Origin: Yeosuana aromativorans
GTDB lineage: Bacteria > Bacteroidota > Bacteroidia > Flavobacteriales > Flavobacteriaceae
Direction: 5' to 3'
DNA length: 64,000 nucleotides
NCBI RefSeq assembly: GCF_014646655.1
Contig: NZ_BMNR01000004.1
Location: 62,001 to 126,000, forward strand
The position numbers were made by a program, and so were the translations under genes. Of this stretch, positions 34,751 to 44,077 are shown one piece after another. How positions within the stretch are numbered: position 1 is the first letter of the stretch; each line of letters opens with the position of its first letter. Below the pieces are notes generated by a model. The model saw nothing but the letters and a program-made list of their open reading frames with translations, ran no database searches and had not been told where the DNA came from.

Positions 34751-35833
34751 TTGTCTAAAAAAGCAAAAACAAAAAATGCTTTACATGAAAACAAGGGTAT
34801 TTCCCAATCAGAAATCACCAACCTGTCTTCCATTTCAAATATCAAACAAAAACGAAAGACACATCCCAGTGTAGATACTTTAGTTAATGATTTAATCACA
34901 GGTAACATAACGGCATTAAGCAGGGCCATCACCATAATAGAAAGTAAAAATCCAGCTCATTTTGATAAAGCCAACACGCTGTTAAAAGAATGCTTACCGT
35001 ATGCCAATAAATCCATACGCATAGGAATTACAGGTGTGCCGGGTGTTGGTAAAAGCACCTTCATTGAAACCTTTGGCAAACATTTGATTTCATTGGGTAA
35101 AAAAGTAGCAGTTTTGGCCATTGATCCCAGCAGTTCGATTTCAAAAGGAAGTATTTTGGGTGATAAAACCAGAATGGAAGACTTGGTGAAACACAAAAAT
35201 GCTTTCATCAGGCCATCTGCAACAGGCGATACACTTGGCGGTGTTGCCCGTAAAACCCGTGAAAGTATTATTTTATGCGAAGCGGCTGGCTTTGATATCA
35301 TCATCATTGAAACTGTAGGCGTTGGCCAAAGTGAAACGGCTGTTCACAGTATGGTAGATTTCTTTTTGCTGTTGCAACTTGCAGGTGCAGGAGATGAATT
35401 GCAAGGCATTAAAAGAGGCATCATTGAAATGGCCGATGCCATAGCTATCAACAAAGCTGATGGAGACAATTTAAAACATGCCAAATTGGCTATGGTTGAG
35501 TTTAACAGAGTGCTTCATTTTTACCCTGAAAAGGCATCAAAATGGCAACCTAAAACAACACTTTGCAGCGCCGTAAACAACGAAGGAATTGACACGATTT
35601 GGGACGTTATTCAGGAGTATATTGCCATGACCAAAAAAAGCAACTATTTTAACACCAAAAGACAAGAACAAAATAAGTTTTGGCTTATCCAAACCATTGA
35701 AGACAAACTAAAAACCAATTTTTTTAATCGAGCAGATATTAAAAAGGAACTGGCTCACCAATTAAAATTAATTGAAGATAATAAGACAACTCCTTTTGCT
35801 GCCGCGGAAATTATTTTTAAATTAGAAGAATGA
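34751..35833 (+). CDS. meaB: Methylmalonyl-CoA mutase-associated GTPase MeaB
   Basis: G3E-family P-loop GTPase of 360 residues that guards and reloads methylmalonyl-CoA mutase. Walker A is ITGVPGVGKSTFIETFG. AVLAIDPSSSISKGSILGDK, RPSATGDTLGGVARKTRES, ETVGVGQSE and INKADGDN are all canonical. The start is a TTG: the reading frame has no Met before the nucleotide-binding core, and the N-terminal arm (THPSVDTLVNDLITGNITAL) is needed for a full-length protein. The mutase genes are not in this window. Confidence 0.93.
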   Translation: MSKKAKTKNALHENKGISQSEITNLSSISNIKQKRKTHPSVDTLVNDLITGNITALSRAITIIESKNPAHFDKANTLLKECLPYANKSIRIGITGVPGVGKSTFIETFGKHLISLGKKVAVLAIDPSSSISKGSILGDKTRMEDLVKHKNAFIRPSATGDTLGGVARKTRESIILCEAAGFDIIIIETVGVGQSETAVHSMVDFFLLLQLAGAGDELQGIKRGIIEMADAIAINKADGDNLKHAKLAMVEFNRVLHFYPEKASKWQPKTTLCSAVNNEGIDTIWDVIQEYIAMTKKSNYFNTKRQEQNKFWLIQTIEDKLKTNFFNRADIKKELAHQLKLIEDNKTTPFAAAEIIFKLEE

Positions 35834-35872
35834 CTTAAATTGTCATTATAACCAAACGCTTTATTTCAAAAA

Positions 35873-36613
35873 TTGAAAAACCATATTTGTTTTGTAGTCC
35901 CTTGCTATAACGAAGAAAAAAAAATAGCTCTCACAGCATATCAAAATTTCTTACGGTCAAATTCTGAAGTCCAAATTTGTTTTGTAAACGATGGTTCTAC
36001 AGACAATACGCTTAAAAAGCTTGAAACATTACAAGCTAAATTTGCAGATAGGGTTTTTGTTATATCCAACCCAAAAAATCTGGGCAAGGCCGAAGCCGTT
36101 AGAAATGGCATCCTGTTTTCAAATAAAAATTTAGAATTTAACTACATAGCTTATTTAGATGCTGATTTATCAACATCTTTAGAAGAATGCAAATCTTTAA
36201 CCACCTATCTAACGGATGATATAAACTTTGTGTTTGGCTCAAGGATTATGAAAATTGGGTCGGTAATAGAAAGACGCCAACACCGCTTTTTGATTGGACG
36301 GGTTATTGCCACAGTTATTTCTTCAGTATTGAAATTAAAAGTATATGACACCCAGTGCGGCTGTAAGGTTTTTACCAAAGAATTATCCACACACGTTTTT
36401 AAAGAACCTTTCATTTCAAAATGGTTGTTTGATGTTGAAATTTTTAATCGTATTATTGATTTTTACGGACGTGAAAACGTATTAAACAACATGCTGGAAA
36501 TTCCATTAAAAAGATGGGTAGATGTTGGAGATTCTAAAGTAAAGACAAGTTACTTTTTAAGATTGTGGGTAGATATCTACCTGATACATAAACGCTACAA
36601 CATGAAAAATTGA
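35873..36613 (+). CDS. Family 2 glycosyltransferase, dolichyl/undecaprenyl-phosphate sugar synthase-like
   Basis: A 246-residue GT-A enzyme. FVVPCYNEEKKI, FVNDGSTDNTL, NPKNLGKAEAVRNG and the DxD-type YLDADLSTSLEE mark the nucleotide-sugar site. VYDTQCGCKVF is typical of dolichyl-phosphate-glucose/mannose synthase-like members. It probably transfers a sugar to a polyprenyl phosphate. The start is TTG, with no alternative ATG before the first catalytic strand. The next gene encodes a GT39-type enzyme that uses such lipid-linked sugars, so the two likely work in series. Confidence 0.85.
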   Translation: MKNHICFVVPCYNEEKKIALTAYQNFLRSNSEVQICFVNDGSTDNTLKKLETLQAKFADRVFVISNPKNLGKAEAVRNGILFSNKNLEFNYIAYLDADLSTSLEECKSLTTYLTDDINFVFGSRIMKIGSVIERRQHRFLIGRVIATVISSVLKLKVYDTQCGCKVFTKELSTHVFKEPFISKWLFDVEIFNRIIDFYGRENVLNNMLEIPLKRWVDVGDSKVKTSYFLRLWVDIYLIHKRYNMKN

Positions 36614-36649
36614 AATACGTTCTGAAAACTCAAAAATCTCTCATTAAAA

Positions 36650-38077
36650 ATGTCCAGTAAAATACTTAAACCGTATTCAAAATATATAGCTTCATCAGTA
36701 GTAATCATCCTGATTTTCAGATTTATACTTTTAGGATTCATTCCCTTATTGGACAAAACCGAATCAAGATATGCTGAAATTGCCCGTTTAATGTACCAAA
36801 CCAAGGAATGGGTTGTATTGCAAATAGATTATGGTGTTCCGTTTTGGGCCAAACCTCCTTTATCAACTTGGCTTTCTGCCATTAGTTTCAGCATTTTTGG
36901 CGTGAATGAACTATCTGCCAGACTCCCTTTTTATCTGTTAAATGTGATAATCATTATCATTTTGGGGTATTGGGTAAAAAAATCAAAAACATCCTTTTTA
37001 TTGCCTGCTTTCATTCTGTTAACCATGCCCGAGTTTTTATTGCATACGGGTGTTGTTTCAACAGATGTTGCTTTGTGTTTTAGTATTACATTGGTTATGC
37101 TGTCGTTTTGGAAAGCCATCCAAGAAAATGAGCGTTCCATTTGGGACTATTTGTTTTTTATTGGAATTGGATTGGGCTTGCTCTCAAAAGGCCCCATTAT
37201 TTTGGTATTGACCGGACCTCCAATTTTAGCTTGGATAATCATTCAAAAAATAAAAATAAAAGATGTTTTATCAAGATTACCTTGGATTTCAGGAACGCTA
37301 TTAACAGTTCTCATTGCTATACCTTGGTACATTTTAGCCGAAAAAAGATCTCCAGGATTTTTAGATTACTTTATTGTAGGCGAACACTTTAACAGATTTG
37401 TAAAACCTGAATGGCACGGTGATCTTTATGGTAGCGGACATTCACAACCTCTGGGAATGATTTGGGTGTTCTTGTTGCTTTTTACGTTTCCTTGGCTTCA
37501 AATAGTTTTGATAAAATTATGGAAAAACAAATCAACTGTTTTAAAAGATAAGTGGGTATCCTTTTTGATATTATGGTTGTTTTGGACACCGCTTTTCTTT
37601 ACCATATCCAAAAATATTCTACACACGTACATTTTACCTACTACGATACCAATAACACTTTTAATGGTTCATTGGTGGGAAGCTTACAAAAACAAAAAAA
37701 CAGCCCTCATTTTAAGTTCCATTTTTCCAGTTGGAGCTATCATTTTATCACTAGTTTTGTGTTTCAATCAAGGCTTGTTTAAACAATTGAATTCTGATAA
37801 ATACCTCTTAGAACATCAAACCGCAAAACGTTCAGAAAAACCAGCACCTATTTATTACTGGAAATACACTTCCTACTCTGGTGAGTTTTATTCAAAAGGG
37901 CAAGTAAAAAAAATAGAGACAATCGATGACTTGGAAACTTTAGAAAATAGAGGCAACACATTTTATTTTATTATTTTAAACAAAAGAATTAAGGAGATTC
38001 CTGAATCATTTAAAAATCAATTGGTGTTTTTAGAATCCAACCATACAACATCTATTTTCTTATATGAAAAAAGTTAA
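36650..38077 (+). CDS. ArnT-like family 39 glycosyltransferase
   Basis: A 475-residue polytopic protein with about 10-12 membrane helices. Its first periplasmic loop (LLDKTESRYAEIARLMYQTK, then WAKPPLSTWL) has the acidic D-x-x-E-xR-Y pattern of PMT/ArnT enzymes, which use polyprenyl-phosphate sugars to modify lipid A, glycans or protein. FVKPEWHGDLYG is a further conserved loop. The donor is plausibly made by the GT2 enzyme encoded just upstream. Acceptor unknown. Confidence 0.85.
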   Translation: MSSKILKPYSKYIASSVVIILIFRFILLGFIPLLDKTESRYAEIARLMYQTKEWVVLQIDYGVPFWAKPPLSTWLSAISFSIFGVNELSARLPFYLLNVIIIIILGYWVKKSKTSFLLPAFILLTMPEFLLHTGVVSTDVALCFSITLVMLSFWKAIQENERSIWDYLFFIGIGLGLLSKGPIILVLTGPPILAWIIIQKIKIKDVLSRLPWISGTLLTVLIAIPWYILAEKRSPGFLDYFIVGEHFNRFVKPEWHGDLYGSGHSQPLGMIWVFLLLFTFPWLQIVLIKLWKNKSTVLKDKWVSFLILWLFWTPLFFTISKNILHTYILPTTIPITLLMVHWWEAYKNKKTALILSSIFPVGAIILSLVLCFNQGLFKQLNSDKYLLEHQTAKRSEKPAPIYYWKYTSYSGEFYSKGQVKKIETIDDLETLENRGNTFYFIILNKRIKEIPESFKNQLVFLESNHTTSIFLYEKS

Positions 38078-38107
38078 CTAATAACCCGCATTTTTTAGAC
38101 ATAACAA

Positions 38108-38124
38108 CTTTAGATTTTCTAAAG
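38108..38124. promoter_or_regulatory. Inverted repeat upstream of the RND operon
   Basis: CTTTAGA-TTT-TCTAAAG is a perfect 7-bp inverted repeat, 40 bp before the response-regulator ATG and 31 bp after the preceding stop. It is a candidate operator for autoregulation. Confidence 0.35.
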
Positions 38125-38163
38125 AATTTAAATCTACTTTTAAATGTTTTATAAAGTGTACTG

Positions 38164-38838
38164 ATGAAGATTTTAATTGTAGAAGACGAATTGGATTTAC
38201 AGCAATCCATTGCAAGCTATTTGCAAAAAGACAACAACATCTGTGAAACGGCTTCAGATTTTGTTGAAGGCTCTTATAAGTCTTCACTTTACGAATATGA
38301 CATAATCATACTGGATATTAACCTCATCAATGGTAGTGGCATTGATATTTTAAAAACCTTAAAACAACAACACAAAAACACGGGGGTTATCATCATATCT
38401 GCCAATAGCTCAATAGATGACAAATTGCTGGGATTGGATTTAGGAGCTGATGATTATTTAACAAAACCGTTTCATCTAGCGGAATTAAATTCGCGAATAA
38501 AAGCCGTGCTACGCAGACGACAATTCAATGGTAACGACTCCATTATTTTTAATGAAATACAAATGAATACCAGTTCAAGAACGGTTTTAGTCAATAATAC
38601 TGCTATAGAATTAACCCGAAAGGAATTTGATTTGTTGCTGTTCTTTATTACCAACAAGAATCGTGTGCTTTCTAAAGAGATTATAGCAGAACACCTTTGG
38701 GGAGACCACAGTGACATGTTGGATAATTTTGATTTTATTTATGTTCATATCAATAATTTGCGAAAAAAACTCACTGCAGATGGCGCTAAATATATACAAA
38801 CTGCTTATGGAACAGGTTATACATTTAAAGAGATATAA
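38164..38838 (+). CDS. OmpR/PhoB-family response regulator
   Basis: A 224-residue regulator. The receiver has acidic E8/D9, phospho-acceptor D51 (in YDIIILDINLING) and the conserved Lys in DDYLTKPFHLAEL. A winged-helix DNA-binding domain at about 128-222 contains ELTRKEFDLLLFFITNKNRV, LSKEIIAEHLWG and a C-terminal YIQTAYGTGYTF. It opens a five-gene operon whose last gene is the matching histidine kinase. The inverted repeat just upstream is a possible binding site. Confidence 0.93.
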   Translation: MKILIVEDELDLQQSIASYLQKDNNICETASDFVEGSYKSSLYEYDIIILDINLINGSGIDILKTLKQQHKNTGVIIISANSSIDDKLLGLDLGADDYLTKPFHLAELNSRIKAVLRRRQFNGNDSIIFNEIQMNTSSRTVLVNNTAIELTRKEFDLLLFFITNKNRVLSKEIIAEHLWGDHSDMLDNFDFIYVHINNLRKKLTADGAKYIQTAYGTGYTFKEI

Positions 38839-38846
38839 TTTTTGAT

Positions 38847-40151
38847 ATGGATACGGTAATTTATATAAAACGATATGTTTCTTTCTTTTTAACGCTATTA
38901 ACACTATTAGCGTTCTGTTTAACACAGGCACAACAAAAAAGTCTAGACTTTTTTTTGGACAAAGCCAAAGAAAATGCCGTGTCCTTGAAAGAAAATGAAA
39001 ACCTATTAAAAATTGGTGCCATTCAAAATGCCCTTATAATTGCCCAAAACCAAGATTTTAAAATTGATGCAACATCAGAAGTGTTATTTGCTCCTTTTTT
39101 TAACAGCAATGGTAGAGCCATAGACATCACAACAAATCCATCAAATAATGCTTACGGTTATGATGCAGGCATAACCAATGGCGGCTTGTACTCCGCTCAA
39201 ATAAACATTACCAAAAATTTGTTTAACGGTGCTGCAACTGACAATCTATTATTTCAGAATAAACTTAAAAATGAGGCTATTACGCTATCTTCAAAAGATA
39301 TTTTCCACAATCTTGAAAAAAATATTATTGACAACTATATATTAGTTTATCAATATCAACTACAAGAAACCTTTACCAATGAGCTAAAAACCGATTTAGA
39401 AAAAAGACTGCAAGTTGTTGAATTGTTGGTAAAGCGCGGGCTTTTATCAGAAAGCGACTATTTATTGATACAATCCAATATTGATTCCAAAAATTTAGAA
39501 TTACAACAAATCCGTTCCAGTATCAATCAAGCAAAGACCCAACTTTACAATCTTTGTGGTATTCCGCTAGAAAATCATAACACATTGGAAGCTCCATTAC
39601 TGAAATTAAACGATAAACAAGACACTTTCTTTTTTGAGAAGACATTCAAAAACGACAGTCTACAAATTTTAGCTGATAAAAATGTATTTGAAAACCAGTA
39701 TAAACCTCAGGTTTCTGTTTACGGCAATACTGGCCTGAACGCCATTGATGCCAAAAACATTCCTCATAATTTCGGGGTCAGTGCTGGAATTAAACTAAAA
39801 ATCCCCATTTATGATGGCAACCAAAAAAAATATAATGCATTACAAAATGACTTAAAGCAAGAAACTCTTGAGTTTTATAAGGAAAATAAAGAAATCCAAC
39901 TACAAAACAATCTAAAAAGCCTTTTACAACAAATTGATGATTTACAAAAAAACAGGCAACTCATAGAATCACAAATAGCACAACAACAAAACTTACTTGA
40001 AATATTTAAAGGCAAACTGGCACAAGGGCAAACAAGCATTATTGATTACTTAAACGTCATACAAAACTATAAGCTAACCGTCTATACAAAATTGCAAATG
40101 CAAACCAATTTGTGGTTGCTTTACAATCAGTATAATTTTATAAATTGGTAA
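38847..40151 (+). CDS. TolC-family outer membrane efflux protein
   Basis: A 434-residue outer-membrane factor with a signal peptide (ends near TQAQQ). It shows the duplicated OEP domain architecture: long alpha-helical stretches (ELKTDLEKRLQVVELLVKRG; LLQQIDDLQKNRQLIESQIA) separated by beta-strand segments (VSVYGNTGLNAID; VSAGIKLKIPIYDG). It forms the exit duct of the pump. It starts 8 bp after the regulator and ends 4 bp before the adaptor gene. Confidence 0.9.
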   Translation: MDTVIYIKRYVSFFLTLLTLLAFCLTQAQQKSLDFFLDKAKENAVSLKENENLLKIGAIQNALIIAQNQDFKIDATSEVLFAPFFNSNGRAIDITTNPSNNAYGYDAGITNGGLYSAQINITKNLFNGAATDNLLFQNKLKNEAITLSSKDIFHNLEKNIIDNYILVYQYQLQETFTNELKTDLEKRLQVVELLVKRGLLSESDYLLIQSNIDSKNLELQQIRSSINQAKTQLYNLCGIPLENHNTLEAPLLKLNDKQDTFFFEKTFKNDSLQILADKNVFENQYKPQVSVYGNTGLNAIDAKNIPHNFGVSAGIKLKIPIYDGNQKKYNALQNDLKQETLEFYKENKEIQLQNNLKSLLQQIDDLQKNRQLIESQIAQQQNLLEIFKGKLAQGQTSIIDYLNVIQNYKLTVYTKLQMQTNLWLLYNQYNFINW

Positions 40152-40155
40152 TATC

Positions 40156-41067
40156 ATGAATTTAAAATACATATCATTTTTACTTTTAATGTTTGTTTTT
40201 GGCTGCAAAAATGAAACCCAAACCAAAACACCAAAAAAAACACCAATAGCTGTTAAAGCTGCTTTGGTAAAAGAACAGACATTAAAAGAATACCTAAATT
40301 TTAATGGAACAACCCGTTATTTAAAAAAGGAAAATATTCGCGCTAATGTAACGGGTTATATTTCATGGATGCCCTACAAAATCGGTGACGCCGTAAAATC
40401 AGGCCAAACATTTGCCACCTTAAGAACCAAAGAACAGGATGTACTTAACGAAGCCATAAAAATTGATAGTTCACTAGCCAAGTTTTCAAAACCACTTCGC
40501 ATTAATTGCAATTCTTCTGGAATAATTTCCATGTTAAACATTCAAAAAAACGATTATGTTGCCGAAGGTGATCTGTTGGCAACCATATCACAGCCTAGTT
40601 CCTTATCAATAGAAGTGAATGTTCCTTATGAATATGAAAACCATATAAAAATTGGGACACCCTGTGACATTGTGCTTCAAAATGGTGAAACCATAAGTTC
40701 CAAAATTACAGGTTCATTACCAATTATTGATACCATTGCACAATCTCAAGCATTTTTAATTGCTTTGCCAAACCATGATTTGCCTGAAAATTTGAATGTA
40801 ACCGTAAAAATGATTTACAAAGAGGCTAAAAAATCAATATGCGTGCCACATGATGCCTTACAAACCAATGAATTAATGACTGAGTATTGGGTCATGAAAA
40901 TTATTGATGATACACTTGCCATAAAAGAACCCGTTACGCCCTTACTAAGTAATGATTCCTTAATACAAATACAATCAAAAGATATAAAAACAAATGATTG
41001 GGTTGTGACAAAAGGTAGTTACCAAATGCAAGATTCAACATTAGTAACCATTCAAAACCAAAACTAA
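40156..41067 (+). CDS. RND periplasmic adaptor lipoprotein lacking a long alpha-hairpin
   Basis: A 303-residue membrane-fusion protein, lipobox VFGC (Cys17). It shows the two lipoyl halves (NIRANVTGYISWMPYKIGDA then INCNSSGIISMLNIQKND), the beta-barrel (SLSIEVNVPYEYENHIKIG) and the membrane-proximal domain. Between the lipoyl halves there are only about 22 residues, where most adaptors carry a long coiled-coil hairpin that docks to TolC. Its stop overlaps the ATG of the pump gene by one base. Confidence 0.87.
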   Translation: MNLKYISFLLLMFVFGCKNETQTKTPKKTPIAVKAALVKEQTLKEYLNFNGTTRYLKKENIRANVTGYISWMPYKIGDAVKSGQTFATLRTKEQDVLNEAIKIDSSLAKFSKPLRINCNSSGIISMLNIQKNDYVAEGDLLATISQPSSLSIEVNVPYEYENHIKIGTPCDIVLQNGETISSKITGSLPIIDTIAQSQAFLIALPNHDLPENLNVTVKMIYKEAKKSICVPHDALQTNELMTEYWVMKIIDDTLAIKEPVTPLLSNDSLIQIQSKDIKTNDWVVTKGSYQMQDSTLVTIQNQN

Positions 41068-44000
41068 TGAGTTTGCCAAATAGCCAGCATTCAAAATATA
41101 AATTCCCGCTTTTGGCCATTGCGTTTTTATTGCTCATTGGTGGCATCTTTACTTACCAAAATTTAAAAACGGGATTATTTCCAGATATTACATTTCCAAA
41201 AATAAAAGTCATTGCAGACGCTGGTCAACAACCCGTTGACAAAATGATGACAACTGTTACCATTCCTTTGGAAAACATCATCAGACGTACTGAAGGCCTG
41301 CAATATATAAGGAGTACCACCTCAAGAGGAAGTTGTGAAATCTCTGTTTTTTTAGATTGGAATATGGACATCAATCTGGCAAAATCACAAATTGAATCCT
41401 TTATAAATCAATCACAGAACAATCTGTTACCCAACACAAACATCTCTGTTGAAAAAATGAATCCTTCTATTTTACCCGTTATGGGATATTCATTAGAAGG
41501 TGACAATTATTCACAAGTTGATCTGAAAAAAATAGCCAAATACCAGATAAAACCTTATCTGGCTGCTACTCCAGGCGTTTCTGACATTGCAATTATTGGT
41601 GGAAAAGACAAAGAATATCAAGTAGTTTTAAAGCCTAATACTTTAAAAACACTCGGGATTTCAATTGCCACAATCCAAAACGCCATTGTAAACTCCAACA
41701 TCCTTCAATCCAATGGCTATTTAAATGATTACAACCGCTTGTACCTTACCTTAACAGATAACGCTATTGATAACATCTCCGATTTACAAAATCTGGTCAT
41801 TACAAATAGCCAAAATAGGTTAATACGTTTAAAAGATGTTGCTGATATTAAAGTTTCAGAAGCAAAAGCATATGTAAAAATTTTGGCCAATGGCAAAAAT
41901 GTTCCGCTCATTGCTGTTATTAAACAACCAGAGGCCAATCTTATTGAAGTCAATAACACCATTGAGCAAAAAGTAAAAGAGTTACAGAACATTCTTCCAA
42001 AAGATGTTAAACTAGTGCCGTATTACAAACAAGCCAACTTTGTAAACAAAAGCATTAGCAGTATTAAGGATGTATTATGGATTGGTCTTGTTTTGGCCTT
42101 GATTGTTGTTATTTTATTTCTAAGATCCTTTTCGGCAAGTATGGTGGTGCTTTTTACCATTCCAGTCTCTTTGTCGCTTACGCTCATTATGTTGGATGCT
42201 GTTGGATATACTTTTAACATCATGACTCTTGGAGCCATTGCTGCTGCCATAGGATTAATGATTGATGATGTTGTTATCGTTATTGAGCAAATACATAAAA
42301 TACGTGAGGAACAGCCTAAACAATCCATTTGGTTTTGTACCAAAGAGGCTATTTCACATTTAATTCCGGCCATGATTGGTTCATCATTGAGCACCTTGGT
42401 CATTTTTATTCCATTTATTTTAATGACAGGTGTTGCGGGTTCGTATTTCAAGGTGATGGCCTTTAGTATGATCATAGCATTGGCTTCTTCGTTTTTTGTA
42501 ACGTGGCTCATTGCTCCTGTACTGTATATTATATTTTCAAAAAACAAAACCCTAAAAAGTAAACATACAGCTAAAACCAGATGGATACATGCTATCTTAT
42601 CAAAGCCTATCATCCCTGCATTGTTTGTTGTTCTATGCATTCTCATTTTAATAATTATACCGTCAAAACTACCTTCAGGATTTCTGCCTGAAATGGATGA
42701 AGGTAGCATTGTACTAGACTACAATAGCCCACCTGGGACAACCTTGGAAGAGACCGACCGAATGCTCACTGTAGTCAATAATATTCTTAACAACCAACCC
42801 GAAGTAGAAGCCTACTCGGCACGTTTGGGCACTCAAATGGGATTTTTTATAACCGAACCCAATAGAGGAGATTATTTGATAAAACTAAAGGATAGGCGCA
42901 ATAAAACAACAACCGAAGTTTCTGATGAAATACGAACAAAAATTGAAGCAGCCGTCCCGCAGCTCATTGTTGATTTCGGACAAGTAATTGGTGATATGCT
43001 TGGCGATTTAATGAGTTCGGTACAACCGATAGAAATAAAGGTCTTTGGAGATGACATTGCGCAATTGGAAGATTATTCAAAACAAATTGCCTCAGAAATT
43101 GAAACCGTTGATGGTACAGCCGATGTATTTGATGGTATAGTGATTTCCGGACCCAATATCTCCATACAGCCTAACGTTCCCATTTTAGCACAAATGGGAC
43201 TTACGCCAACCGATTTACAATTACAGCTACAAGCTCAAATTGAAGGAATTGTTGTTAGTAATGTCATAGAAAAAGAACAGATTGTAAACGTTAGGATTAT
43301 TTATCCAAACGCCAACAAAACAACGGTTCATGATTTAAAAAACACAACCATTTTACTTCCAAATGGTGCACTGGTTCCCATTCAAAAAGTAGCTACAATT
43401 ACCGTTGGAAAAGGTGTTGCAGAAATCAACAGGGAAAATCAAAAATCCATGGGTGTTGTGACTGCCCGTTTAAACAACAGGGATTTAGGCTCCACTTTAA
43501 AAGATATAAAAAAGCGTCTGGCTGAAACCATTAGCTTGCCTTCAGGTTATCATATTGAATATGGCGGCTTATATGAACAACAACAAAAAGCATTCAAGGA
43601 ATTATTGATGATTCTGATTTCGGCGATCTTGTTGGTTTTTATTGTGATTTTGTTCTTGTTTAAAAACGTAAAAATAGCTTTGGCCATCATAAGTACGGCT
43701 ATTTTAGGTGTTGCTGGTTGCTTTTTTAGCTTATTTATCACAGGAACACCATTAAATATTGGTAGTTACACCGGGATTATTATGATTGTTGGAATCATTG
43801 GTGAGAATGCTATTTTTACCTACAGACAATATCAAGACAGTGATGCCTCATTAAACCATTTAGAAAAAATTGAATACTCCATTGCGGCGCGTTTAAGACC
43901 TAAGTTAATGACCGCTTTTGCCGCCATTATGGCGCTGACACCTTTGGCTTTTGGCATTGGAGCTGGAGCACAATTACACCAACCGCTTGCCATTGCTGTT

Positions 44001-44075
44001 ATTGGTGGATTGGTGTTTGCCCTACCGTTGTTGTTAGTGGTTTTACCTTCAATTATGAAATTCATTAAAGAATAA
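41067..44075 (+). CDS. RND-family efflux transporter permease (AcrB-like)
   Basis: A 1002-residue inner-membrane pump with the duplicated six-helix-plus-porter-loop architecture. TM4 carries the paired aspartates of proton relay in IGLMIDDVVIVIEQIHK. The early motif FPDITFPKIKVIADAGQQPV and the second-half FLPEMDEGSIVLDYNSPPGT are family-typical, the latter resembling HME/CusA-like and broad-spectrum pumps. The substrate cannot be told. It lies between the adaptor (1-bp overlap) and the kinase (2 bp). Confidence 0.93.
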   Translation: MSLPNSQHSKYKFPLLAIAFLLLIGGIFTYQNLKTGLFPDITFPKIKVIADAGQQPVDKMMTTVTIPLENIIRRTEGLQYIRSTTSRGSCEISVFLDWNMDINLAKSQIESFINQSQNNLLPNTNISVEKMNPSILPVMGYSLEGDNYSQVDLKKIAKYQIKPYLAATPGVSDIAIIGGKDKEYQVVLKPNTLKTLGISIATIQNAIVNSNILQSNGYLNDYNRLYLTLTDNAIDNISDLQNLVITNSQNRLIRLKDVADIKVSEAKAYVKILANGKNVPLIAVIKQPEANLIEVNNTIEQKVKELQNILPKDVKLVPYYKQANFVNKSISSIKDVLWIGLVLALIVVILFLRSFSASMVVLFTIPVSLSLTLIMLDAVGYTFNIMTLGAIAAAIGLMIDDVVIVIEQIHKIREEQPKQSIWFCTKEAISHLIPAMIGSSLSTLVIFIPFILMTGVAGSYFKVMAFSMIIALASSFFVTWLIAPVLYIIFSKNKTLKSKHTAKTRWIHAILSKPIIPALFVVLCILILIIIPSKLPSGFLPEMDEGSIVLDYNSPPGTTLEETDRMLTVVNNILNNQPEVEAYSARLGTQMGFFITEPNRGDYLIKLKDRRNKTTTEVSDEIRTKIEAAVPQLIVDFGQVIGDMLGDLMSSVQPIEIKVFGDDIAQLEDYSKQIASEIETVDGTADVFDGIVISGPNISIQPNVPILAQMGLTPTDLQLQLQAQIEGIVVSNVIEKEQIVNVRIIYPNANKTTVHDLKNTTILLPNGALVPIQKVATITVGKGVAEINRENQKSMGVVTARLNNRDLGSTLKDIKKRLAETISLPSGYHIEYGGLYEQQQKAFKELLMILISAILLVFIVILFLFKNVKIALAIISTAILGVAGCFFSLFITGTPLNIGSYTGIIMIVGIIGENAIFTYRQYQDSDASLNHLEKIEYSIAARLRPKLMTAFAAIMALTPLAFGIGAGAQLHQPLAIAVIGGLVFALPLLLVVLPSIMKFIKE

Positions 44076-44077
44076 CC

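Noticed and set aside
42023-42709. Long open frame on the - strand inside the RND pump gene
   Set aside because: It is fully contained in a clear RND permease gene; its predicted protein has no recognisable features and no start context, so it is an antisense shadow.
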